The translations under genes were made by a program, and so were the position numbers. The notes beneath the pieces are model-generated. The model saw only the letters and a list, made by a program, of their open reading frames with translations, had not been told where the DNA came from and made no database searches. Of a stretch of 64,000 bases of DNA, positions 8,967 to 17,800 are shown piece by piece. The DNA comes from Methanocaldococcus lauensis (lineage in GTDB: Archaea > AGJL01 > Methanococci > Methanococcales > Methanocaldococcaceae), in assembly GCF_902827225.1 (NCBI RefSeq), contig NZ_LR792632.1, forward strand, positions 887,030 through 951,029, read 5' to 3'. Within the stretch, counting starts at the first letter, position 1. The number at the start of each line of letters is the position of its first letter.

Positions 8967-9560
8967 ATGGATGTTTATGTTCTATTTAGTGGAGGGAAGG
9001 ATAGTTCCCTATCGGCGGTTATATTAAAAAAACTTGGATACAATCCTCATTTAATAACAATAAATTTTGGTGTTATACCCTCTTATAAATTAGCTGAAGA
9101 GACATCTAAGATTTTGGGATTTAAGCATAAAGTTATAACATTGGATAGAAAAATCGTTGAAAAAGCGGCTGATATGGTTGTTGAATATAAATATCCCTCT
9201 CCTGCAATACAGTATGTTCATAAAACTGTCTTAGAAACATTGGCTGATGAATACAAGATTTTAGCAGATGGAACAAGAAGAGATGATAAAGTTCCAAAAC
9301 TTAGCTATTCAGAAATTCAAAGTTTAGAGATGAGGAAAAATATTCAATATATAACCCCACTTATGGGTTTTGGATATAAAACCTTAAGAGATTTAGCAAA
9401 TGAATTTTTCATAATGGAAGAGATAAAAAGTGGAACTAAATTGAGTTCTGATTACGAGGCTGAAATTAGGCATATTCTTAAAGAGAGAGGAGAAAATCCT
9501 GAAAGATATTTCCCTGAACATAAACAAACAAGAGTAGTTGGATTAAAAAAGGAAATTTAG
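8967..9560 (+). CDS. PP-loop (ATP-pyrophosphatase/AANH-like) protein
   Basis: A 197-residue protein with the PP-loop SGGKDSSLSAVILKKLGY at residues 8-25, the signature of enzymes that adenylate a substrate and release pyrophosphate. LADGTRRDDKVP near residue 110 resembles the second conserved segment of asparagine-synthase/tRNA-thiolase-like members. There are no zinc-binding cysteines, so it is not a TtcA-type thiolase. The substrate is not known. Six bases separate it from the upstream gene and nine from L39e, so it belongs to the ribosomal operon. Confidence 0.85.
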   Translation: MDVYVLFSGGKDSSLSAVILKKLGYNPHLITINFGVIPSYKLAEETSKILGFKHKVITLDRKIVEKAADMVVEYKYPSPAIQYVHKTVLETLADEYKILADGTRRDDKVPKLSYSEIQSLEMRKNIQYITPLMGFGYKTLRDLANEFFIMEEIKSGTKLSSDYEAEIRHILKERGENPERYFPEHKQTRVVGLKKEI

Positions 9561-9569
9561 GTGAGAAAA

Positions 9570-9725
9570 ATGGGGAGTAACAAGCCATTAGGAAAAAAGT
9601 TGAGATTAGCTAAGGCTTTAAAGCAGAATAGAAGAGTTCCATTGTTTGTTATTGTTAAAACAAGAGGAGCTGTAAGATACCACCCAAAAATGAGATACTG
9701 GAGAAGAACTAAATTAAAGGCATAA
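9570..9725 (+). CDS. rpl39e: Large-subunit ribosomal protein L39e
   Basis: A short gene of 51 codons with start ATG preceded by GTGA. The translation begins [17 protein letters not shown] and ends [15 protein letters not shown]. This is the Arg/Lys-rich L39e that lines the ribosomal exit tunnel. It is the last gene of the S19e operon. Confidence 0.95.
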   Translation: MGSNKPLGKKLRLAKALKQNRRVPLFVIVKTRGAVRYHPKMRYWRRTKLKA

Positions 9726-9726
9726 T

Positions 9727-10152
9727 TTATATGGATTTTTGTTTTCTATTTTCGTATATGTAAAACACTTCTCCTTTGTACGATTTTAATTTTAATCCTT
9801 CTATAACTTCCTCATTTAAAAGAGGTCTTATTATTAAATGGGCTTTAACTTTTTTTGATAAATTTAAAATATATATCTGTAAATCTCTTGGAGGTCTTAT
9901 GGAATATATTAAATCAATATTTTTATATAGTTCAATATTCGGATTAAATAGATTATCTTCATAAGCGTTTAATCCTAACAGTTTACCTTTTTCAATAGAT
10001 TTTTTATTAATATCTGTAACCATTACATCAAAATACTTACTTAACTCTTTTGCAATGTCAAATTTAAACCCAATCCCAACCTCAGCAATTTTTTTGATTT
10101 TATGTTTTTCTGCATAATTTTTTATAAATTCAACTATTACATCTACATTCAT
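9727..10152 (-). CDS. UPF0146 family protein (Rossmann-like)
   Basis: A 141-residue protein matching UPF0146, which looks like a reduced SAM-methyltransferase fold. IAEVGIGFKFDIAKEL near residue 22 corresponds to the glycine-rich motif I, VTDINKKSIEKG to motif II, and DLIYSIRPPRDLQ near 80 is the family signature. No activity has been assigned to my knowledge. It converges on L39e with only one base between the stops. Confidence 0.85.
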   Translation of the reverse strand: MNVDVIVEFIKNYAEKHKIKKIAEVGIGFKFDIAKELSKYFDVMVTDINKKSIEKGKLLGLNAYEDNLFNPNIELYKNIDLIYSIRPPRDLQIYILNLSKKVKAHLIIRPLLNEEVIEGLKLKSYKGEVFYIYENRKQKSI

Positions 10153-10234
10153 TTTATCACATCTTTAAAGATTTAGAAATGTTTAAATACTTATTTGTGT
10201 ATAATTAATTTTCATTAAACTTTGGAGGGGTAGG

Positions 10235-11230
10235 ATGAAATATAAATACATATTTCTTTCTCTATTTTTAGTTGTGGGTGTTTTCTTTGCAGGATGTACC
10301 CAGCAGATGAATGCAGATGAGATAGCAAAGAAAATGCAAGAAAAGTATAATAATATTAATACTATGGAAGGAAATATGATGATAACATTAACAGTAAATG
10401 GAATAACAAAATCAGTGGAATATAATTATGCTTTTAAAAAGCCAAATAAATTCTATATGGAAAATAAAGATATGTTGATAGTTTCAGATGGAAAGATAAT
10501 GTATATTTATGATAAGAAGAGCAACAAATATATGAAAACAGAAATTAATGGAGAAGAAAATCCATACAACCCAGATTACGGGAAATTTATTAAAAATATG
10601 TTAAAGTTATATGATGTCAAATACTTAGGAGAAGAAACTTATGATAATAAAAAGTGCTATGTTTTAGAGTTAATTTCTAAAAAAGACCCAACAATTAAAA
10701 TAAAAATGTATGTTGATGAAAATTACTGGCAGCCACTTAAAATAGAATCAAAAGATATGACTATTGAATATAAAAATGTTAAATTTAATGTAGATATTCC
10801 AGACAGTAAGTTTATATTTACACCTCCAAAAGGGGCTGAGTTAATAGGTTCTGGAAAAGTATTAACTTCAACTAATATAGATGAGATTCAAAAAGAGGTT
10901 AATTTCAAAATATTAGTTCCAAAATACACTGCAAATCTTAAACTACAAAGTGCTAAGTTAGTAAAACAAGATATAAATGGAGAAGAGTTCGAAATGGTTA
11001 ATTTAATCTATGGAAATATGGGAGATTTAAATATTATAGAAATGAAAGATATAGGTAATCAGATAGATGTTGGAAATAAAATTACATTAAATAATGGAGT
11101 TAATGCTACAATCTATGAAAGTAATGGATATACATCATTAACATTCTCCTATAATGGAGTTAGAGTAAGTATAATGAGTAAATTAAGCAAAGATGAAGTA
11201 ATAAAAATAGCAAATTCAATGATTGAGTAA
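10235..11230 (+). CDS. Secreted lipoprotein with LolA-like domain
   Basis: A 331-residue lipoprotein precursor. The first 20 residues form a signal peptide ending in a lipobox (FFAGC, Cys21). Residues 25-200 resemble the LolA/outer-membrane-lipoprotein-sorting fold (ADEIAKKMQEKYNNINTMEGNM, KPNKFYMENKD, LISDGKIMYIYDKKS-type strands). A second domain follows, ending in a short regulatory-like repeat (NGVRVSIMSKLSKDEVIKIANSM). Archaea of this type lack an outer membrane, so it probably acts on the outer face of the cytoplasmic membrane. GGAGGGG gives a strong ribosome site. Confidence 0.8.
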   Translation: MKYKYIFLSLFLVVGVFFAGCTQQMNADEIAKKMQEKYNNINTMEGNMMITLTVNGITKSVEYNYAFKKPNKFYMENKDMLIVSDGKIMYIYDKKSNKYMKTEINGEENPYNPDYGKFIKNMLKLYDVKYLGEETYDNKKCYVLELISKKDPTIKIKMYVDENYWQPLKIESKDMTIEYKNVKFNVDIPDSKFIFTPPKGAELIGSGKVLTSTNIDEIQKEVNFKILVPKYTANLKLQSAKLVKQDINGEEFEMVNLIYGNMGDLNIIEMKDIGNQIDVGNKITLNNGVNATIYESNGYTSLTFSYNGVRVSIMSKLSKDEVIKIANSMIE

Positions 11231-11242
11231 AATCCATAATAA

Positions 11243-11998
11243 TTATTTTTTAATTATTTTCTCAGCAATCTCTTCAACTTTTTTATAAACCTCATTATCC
11301 TCTGGAAGGTTCCAGAGAGGAATTCCTTTTAAGTCATATTCTGCTATTTCTTTGTTATAAGGAAGTTTTCCAATCAAATTTAAATTAAGTTCCTTTGCAT
11401 ACTCTTCAATTAATTTTTCATACTCTGGCTTAACCTTATTTGCCACTACATAAATATCTTTAAATTTAACCTCTAACTCATTAGCTAACTTTTTTATTCT
11501 CTTAGCAGTTCCTAAACCTCTTTTTGATGCATCAGTTATAACAATCATAACATCTACATTCTGAGTAGTTCTTCTACTAAGATGCTCTAATCCAGCTTCA
11601 GTATCTATAATTACAAATTCATAATATTTAGATAAATTATCAATTATCTGCCTTAGCCAGTTATTTACACTACAATAACAACCACTACCTTCTGGTCTTC
11701 CCATAACCAATAAATCATAATTATCTGTCTCAACTAAAATTTCGTATATTTTACTTTTTAAATAATCAAATTTTGTCATTCCTGAGGGTATTTCATTTTT
11801 TTCAATTAATTTTTTTAATTCCTCTCTAATATCTCCAACTGTCTTTTCTACCTCAACACCTAAGGTTTCTGGTAAATTTGAGTCGGGGTCAGCATCTACA
11901 ACTAAGATACTGTTTGTTTTTTTAGATAACGCTTTAATTAATAATGTTGTAAATACTGTCTTACCAACACCACCTTTTCCACTAACAGCAATAATCAT
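11243..11998 (-). CDS. CooC-type nickel-insertion ATPase / MinD superfamily
   Basis: A 251-residue P-loop ATPase with deviant Walker A GKGGVGKT at residues 7-14, switch I DADPDSNLPE near 40, Cys-x-Cys (GCYCSV) near 108, and VIIDTEAGLEHLSRR near 130. The CxC pair and the DTEAGLEH motif define CooC, a dimeric ATPase that helps load nickel into CO dehydrogenase/acetyl-CoA synthase. It is a full-length relative of the truncated gene at the window start. It stands alone, divergent from the aminotransferase gene. Confidence 0.88.
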   Translation of the reverse strand: MIIAVSGKGGVGKTVFTTLLIKALSKKTNSILVVDADPDSNLPETLGVEVEKTVGDIREELKKLIEKNEIPSGMTKFDYLKSKIYEILVETDNYDLLVMGRPEGSGCYCSVNNWLRQIIDNLSKYYEFVIIDTEAGLEHLSRRTTQNVDVMIVITDASKRGLGTAKRIKKLANELEVKFKDIYVVANKVKPEYEKLIEEYAKELNLNLIGKLPYNKEIAEYDLKGIPLWNLPEDNEVYKKVEEIAEKIIKK

Positions 11999-12095
11999 TT
12001 TATGTCACCATAGTAAAATATTTGATTTAGGTTGAATTTATTGGTATTAATAATTAATAATTGTTTGTTTTTAATATTTATAATGGTGATGTATA

Positions 12096-13208
12096 ATGTT
12101 ATCAAAGCGACTTTTAAATTTTGAATCATTTGAAGTTATGGATATTTTGGCTTTAGCTCAAAAACTTGAAAGTGAAAAAAAGGTTATACATTTAGAGATA
12201 GGGGAGCCAGACTTTAATACTCCAAAGTCAATAGTTGAAGAGGGGATTAAATCTTTAAAAGATGGATTAACTCATTATACAGACAGTAGAGGGATTTTAG
12301 AGTTAAGAGAAAAGATTAGCAATTTATATAAAGGTAAATATAAAACAGATATAAATTCAGATAACATAATCATTACTGGAGGTAGTTCTTTAGGATTATT
12401 TTTTGCTCTATCTTCAATAATTGATGAGGGAGATGAAGTTTTAATTCAAAATCCCTCATATCCATGTTATAAAAATTTTATTAAGTTTTTAGGGGGAAAA
12501 CCAGTATTTTGTGATTTTACAGTTGAAAGTTTAGAAAAGGCAATATCTAATAAAACTAAGGCAATAATCATAAATTCCCCATCCAATCCATTAGGAGAGG
12601 TTGTAGATAAAGAGATTTATGAATTTGCTTATGAATATATTCCTTACATTATCTCAGATGAAATCTACAACGGCTTAGTTTATGAAGGAAAATGCTATTC
12701 AGCAATTGAGTTTGATGAAAATTTGGAAAAAACAATATTGGTTAATGGATTCTCTAAGCTTTATGCGATGACTGGATGGAGAATAGGCTATGTTCTATCA
12801 AACGAAAAAATTATTGAAGCAGTATTAAAATTACAGCAAAATTTATTCATCTCAGCTCCAACAATGTCTCAATATGCCGCGTTAAAGGCATTTGAAAAAG
12901 AAACTGAAAAAGAAATAAATAATATGATAAAAGAATTTAATAGAAGGAGAAAATTGGTTTTAAAATATGTTAAATATTTTGGATGGAAAGTTAATAATCC
13001 AATTGCTGCCTATTATGTATTTCCAAACATTGGAGAAGATGGGAGAGAATTTGCTTACAAATTATTGAAAGAGAAATATGTGGCTTTAACTCCAGGAATA
13101 GGTTTTGGAAGTAAAGGAAAGAATTGTGTTAGAATAAGTTATGCAAATTCTTATGAAAACATTAAAGAGGGCTTAGAAAGGATTAAAGAATTTTTAGATG
13201 AGAAATAA
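12096..13208 (+). CDS. Class I PLP-dependent aminotransferase
   Basis: A 370-residue fold-type I enzyme. EIGEPDFNTP near residue 34, INSPSNPLG near 160, SDEIYNGLVYEG near 187 and the PLP lysine in NGFSKLYAMTGWRIGY near 225 are the expected active-site motifs, and R in CVRISYAN near 347 would bind the substrate carboxylate. Family members use aspartate, aromatic or aminoadipate-type substrates; sequence alone does not decide which. GGTGATGTATA precedes the ATG. No biosynthetic genes adjoin it. Confidence 0.9.
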   Translation: MLSKRLLNFESFEVMDILALAQKLESEKKVIHLEIGEPDFNTPKSIVEEGIKSLKDGLTHYTDSRGILELREKISNLYKGKYKTDINSDNIIITGGSSLGLFFALSSIIDEGDEVLIQNPSYPCYKNFIKFLGGKPVFCDFTVESLEKAISNKTKAIIINSPSNPLGEVVDKEIYEFAYEYIPYIISDEIYNGLVYEGKCYSAIEFDENLEKTILVNGFSKLYAMTGWRIGYVLSNEKIIEAVLKLQQNLFISAPTMSQYAALKAFEKETEKEINNMIKEFNRRRKLVLKYVKYFGWKVNNPIAAYYVFPNIGEDGREFAYKLLKEKYVALTPGIGFGSKGKNCVRISYANSYENIKEGLERIKEFLDEK

Positions 13209-13310
13209 AGTATTTAAAGCTTTCTAAGCAGACTTTTAAATTTATGTTAAATAAAGAATTTAATTTATTAAGAAAGATTTTGGAGTTTAAATAAATTATC
13301 TTTAAATGCT

Positions 13311-14591
13311 TTAATTAAGTTTTAAGCTAAATGTTCTTCTTTTTCTATAGAAACACTCAAATAAAAATGCTAACAAAAATGTTATAATAATTCCATAGAA
13401 AGCCAGTTTATTGTTACACCATTGATAATATAAAAGGATTAAAAAAACAATAAATATTATAGAAAAATTAAATTTAAGAATCCATTTTTTTCCTCCAACT
13501 TCGTTTATAAGTTTGTAGTGAGACAGGATAACAAACAAATATATCATTATAAAGACAGCACTTGTTATTGAAGCTACCCCCTCCATATTAAAAAGTAATG
13601 CAAATAGATAACCTAAGATAGCGGTTATATACAACCCTTCAGAGGAGCCAAACCAAACTTTCCTTTCAAAAAATTCTGGCAACTCCCCCTCTTTTGCCAA
13701 AGCATAGGCAATATTAGCCCCACCATAAATTGTGGCGTTCATTGCTGAGGATATAGAAAATAACGCCCCAATAGATATTAATAAAAATCCTAAATTCCCC
13801 AAAACAGGTTTGGCTGCTACTGCCAAAGCATTTTCACTATATTTTATTAATTCATCAATTGGTAAAGAACCTAAAGCTACTACAGAAACTCCAACATATA
13901 TAAACATCACAATAATAATACTAAGTAGTATCGCCAAAGGAACATTTTTCTTTGGATTTTCAATATGTTCAGATGCGTTAGTTATTACACCAAAACCCAT
14001 ATAGGATAAGAAAAATATAGCAGATGCTGAAAATAAACCAAATGTTGTGGAGTTGGGGGGATATAAATAAGAAGGATTTAAAACTAAAAATCCAGATAAT
14101 ATAAATAATAGGAGTATGGAAACTTTAATTGAAACAATAAGAAACTCAGCTTTTCCAACAGCTTTACTACCAAAAAAGTTTAATACCACAAAGAACGCTA
14201 TTATTATTAATTCAACCAAACCTGTAGTTAATGGAGTTATGCTTATATTAACCAGAGGTAAAAAGTATCCTGCAAATCCTTTAGCAAATAAAGCTATAGA
14301 GATAACGTAACTCAGCCACATCAAAATAGCTAAAACCCCAGTAATTATACTATCTCCAAAGGCTTTGTGAATATAAGCTATAGGTCCAGCATCAGAAACA
14401 ATAACTCTGCTTAACTTAATATATGAATAAGCTACTAAAAAAGCATAGATTCCTGCCAATACAAAAGATTCTGGTAATAAATTTCCAGCTATTTTAATAC
14501 CTGTCCCAAATATGGAGAAAATACTTGCTCCTATCATTACACCAATGCCCATAGATACTGCCTCATATAAGGAAAGTTTTTTATTTTTCAT
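13311..14591 (-). CDS. APC-superfamily amino acid transporter, ApcT-like
   Basis: A 426-residue, 12-helix transporter. The unwound helix 1 motif GIGVMIGASIFSIFGTG lies at residues 16-32. ASAIFFLSYMGFGVITNASEHIENPKKN near 190 and ISIGALFSISSAMNATIYGGANIAYALAKEGELP near 275 are nearly identical to the structurally known M. jannaschii ApcT. The helix 5 lysine that replaces a sodium ion in ApcT is retained (EFLIVSIK), so proton coupling is inferred. The C-terminal tail differs from ApcT, so this may be a paralogue. GGGGGTAGT precedes the start. Confidence 0.88.
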   Translation of the reverse strand: MKNKKLSLYEAVSMGIGVMIGASIFSIFGTGIKIAGNLLPESFVLAGIYAFLVAYSYIKLSRVIVSDAGPIAYIHKAFGDSIITGVLAILMWLSYVISIALFAKGFAGYFLPLVNISITPLTTGLVELIIIAFFVVLNFFGSKAVGKAEFLIVSIKVSILLLFILSGFLVLNPSYLYPPNSTTFGLFSASAIFFLSYMGFGVITNASEHIENPKKNVPLAILLSIIIVMFIYVGVSVVALGSLPIDELIKYSENALAVAAKPVLGNLGFLLISIGALFSISSAMNATIYGGANIAYALAKEGELPEFFERKVWFGSSEGLYITAILGYLFALLFNMEGVASITSAVFIMIYLFVILSHYKLINEVGGKKWILKFNFSIIFIVFLILLYYQWCNNKLAFYGIIITFLLAFLFECFYRKRRTFSLKLN

Positions 14592-14702
14592 ACTACCCCC
14601 TAAAATAAATATAATGAGTTTATTGAGTTTATTTAAAGAATATATAAGAGTTTTATTAATTATAATAATATATTATGAAAACATATATTTTAACTTAGAA
14701 TG

Positions 14703-14762
14703 GGACTTTCACAAAAATAGATACGTAAATGCATATATTAAATATATAAACTGCGAAAGTCC
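14703..14762 (+). promoter_or_regulatory. rtcB promoter: TATA box inside a 10-bp inverted repeat
   Basis: GGACTTTCAC (14703-14712) and GCGAAAGTCC (14753-14762) are inverted copies matching at 9 of 10 positions. Between them lies the TATA-like ATTAAATATATAAA (14737-14750). Initiation is expected near 14770-14775, leaving a short leader before the ATG at 14802. The right arm falls between TATA box and start site, where an archaeal repressor would act. The bound factor is unknown. Confidence 0.55.
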
Positions 14763-14801
14763 TATTAAAATTAGAATTTAAAATTATTATGGGTGAAAAT
14801 T

Positions 14802-17800
14802 ATGAAAGATATTTTAAAGAGAGTTTCTGATGTAGTTTGGGAATTACCTAAAGGTTATAAAGATTGTATGAGAGTTCCTGGAAGAATATATTTAAATGAG
14901 ATTCTTTTAGATGAGTTAGAGCCAGAGGTTTTAGAGCAAGTAGCCAATGTTGCATGCCTACCTGGAATTTATAAGCATTCTATAGCCATGCCTGATGTGC
15001 ATTATGGATATGGATTCTGCCTTCACCCTGATGCAAAAGTATTAACTGAACATGGTTTCTACTATAAAATAAAAGATTATGAAAACTTAAAAGATGAAAA
15101 AGTTAAGGTTTTCAATACAGAAGACAAAAAAATAGAAAATACAGATGTTGAAAGGTTCTTTAAATTAAAACCTTATTGTAAAGTTTATAGAGTTAAAACT
15201 AAATTAGGATATGAAACAATAGCCACAGAAGACCATCCTTTCTATACACCAAATGGAATGATAGAACTTAAACACTTAAAGATTGGTGATTCTATAGGAA
15301 TTTATCCATTTGAGGGAATTGAATATGAAGAACCTTCAGATGAAATAATTATTGATGAAAATTCCATAGTAGAATGTATGGAAAAATTGAATTTAAGTGA
15401 AAAGAGTAAAGAAATCATTTTAAGAAAACTAAAAGAGAAAGAATTAATTCCATTAACCTACAACCATAAAAAATTGCCTTACTTATTGAAAATTATGGGC
15501 TTTATCTTTGGAGACGGCTCTATGAACTTCATAGGAAAAAGAAAAGATGGAATAATTCAATTCTCTTCAAAAAATCCAAATGACTTAGAGGAGATTAGAA
15601 AAGATATTATAAAATTAGGATACACTCCTTCAAAAGTTTATGAAAAGGATAATTGCTACTTCTTTGTAGTAAATTCCACAAGTTTATTAGTTTATCTCTA
15701 TACTTTGGGAGTTCCAATAGGAAATAAGACATTAAAAGAATATGAGTTCCCAGAATGGATATTCAAATGTAAATTATGGCAGAAGAGATTGTTCTTAGCG
15801 TCATTCTTTGGAGCAGAGTTGAGAAAACCATATCCAAGAAAAGATAGAAAAGCCCTCTTTACATTCCCAACATTAGAGATGGCTAAAGATTTAAAAATTA
15901 AAGAAGATGCTTTAAAATTCTTAGGAAATATTGTCAAATTGTTAAGTGAATTTGGTATTGAAGCAACAATTAAAAAGAGAAATTCAACACACAAAAGAAA
16001 AGATGGTGTAGAGACAGTTAGATATGTTTTAACAATAAATGGAACTCCTAAGAACTTAATAAATCTATGGTCTAAGATTGGCTATGAATACAATAGAGAG
16101 AGACAAGAACTCGGATGTTATGCAGTGGCATATTTAAAGTATAGAGAAAGAGAAATAAATAGAAAAAAAGAACTCGTAGAAAAAGTAAAAGAGTTATTTG
16201 AAAAAGGAAAAAAACCTTCAGAAATTATAAAACTATTAAATGTAGATAAATCTGATGAAAGATTTGTCAAAGATGTTTGGAATAAATTGAAAAATGGAAA
16301 AGATATTAATGAGATAAGAATTTCCTCAAAATTCCCAAGATTTGAAGAATTCATTAAAGAAAAAAAGGTTGGGGATGGACTAATTTGGGATGAGATTGAA
16401 AGTATAGAGGAAGTTGATGATATAGAGGAGGTTTATGACTTTACTATAAATCACAAAGACCACAACTTTATAGCAGATAACTTCTTAGTTTCAAATTGTA
16501 TTGGAGGAGTAGCAGCTTTTGACATAAGGGAGGGGGTTATAAGCCCTGGAGGGGTAGGTTTTGATATAAATTGCCTTACTCCAGACACAAAAATATTAAC
16601 AGAAGACGGATATTTCATAAAATTGGAAAAACTAAAAGAAAAATTAGATTTAGAGATTAAGATTTATAACACAGAAGAAGGAAAAGAAAAATCCTCTAAT
16701 ATATTATTTGTTTCTGAAAGGGATGCAGAAGAAAAAATAATAAGAATAAAAACAGAATCTGGAAGAATCTTAGAAGGTAGTAAAGACCATCCAGTTTTAA
16801 CATTAAATGGCTATGTTCCAATGGGTATGCTAAAAGAAGGAGAAAATATAATAGTTTATCCATTTGAAGGAGTTGAATATGAAGAACCTTCAGATGAAGT
16901 AATATTAGATGAAAAAGATTTTGCAGATTGTGATAAACAAATTATAAAATATCTAAAGGATAGAGATTTATTACCATTTAAAATGAACGATAGAAATATT
17001 GGAATTATTGCAAGGTTGTTGGGCTTTGCTTATGGAGATGGAAGTATAGTTAAAGAGAAGGGAGGTAAATTATATTTAGCATTCTATGGAAAGGAAGAGA
17101 CACTTATTAAAATTAAAGAAGATTTAGAGAAATTAGGAGTAAAATCTTCAAAAATATATTCAAGGAAGAGAGAAATTGGAGATGAATATACAAGTTTATG
17201 TGAAGACAACTATATAAAAATAACTTCAAAGGCTTTTGCATTGTTTATGCATAAATTAGGAATGCCAATTGGTAAAAAGACAGAGCAAAAATATAATATT
17301 CCAGAGTGGATAAAGAAGGCACCAAAATGGGTAAAGAGGAATTTCTTGGCTGGTTTGTTTGGAGCAGATGGAAGTAGAGTAGTGTTTAAAAACTACACAT
17401 CATTGCCAATAAATCTAACAATGTCAAAGAGTGAAGAGTTAAAAGCTAATATTTTAGAGTTTTTAAATGAGATTAAACTCTTGTTGAAAGAGTTTGAAAT
17501 TGAAAGTGTGATTTATGATATAAAATCATTAGAGGGAAGAGTTTCATATAGATTAGCAATTGTTGAAGAAGAGAGTATAAGACACTTCTTAGGAAAAATA
17601 AACTATGAATATTCAGAAGAGAAGAAAGTTATTGGATTATTATCTTATGAATACTTAAAGAAAAAGAATGCTATAAAAGAGATAAGAAGGAAATGTATTG
17701 AAAAAGCAAAAGAACTATATGAAGAAGGATTAACTATTTCAGAAATTTTAAAAATGGATGAATTTAGAAATGAGTTTATAAACAGGAGGTTAATAGAAAG

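Noticed and set aside
14512-14781. 89-codon plus-strand frame between permease and rtcB
   Set aside because: Most of it is antisense to the permease N-terminus, and it runs through the rtcB promoter. No ribosome site.
14793-14801. GTG start for RtcB at 14793
   Set aside because: The GTG is part of the GGGTGA ribosome site; ATG at 14802 is correctly spaced.
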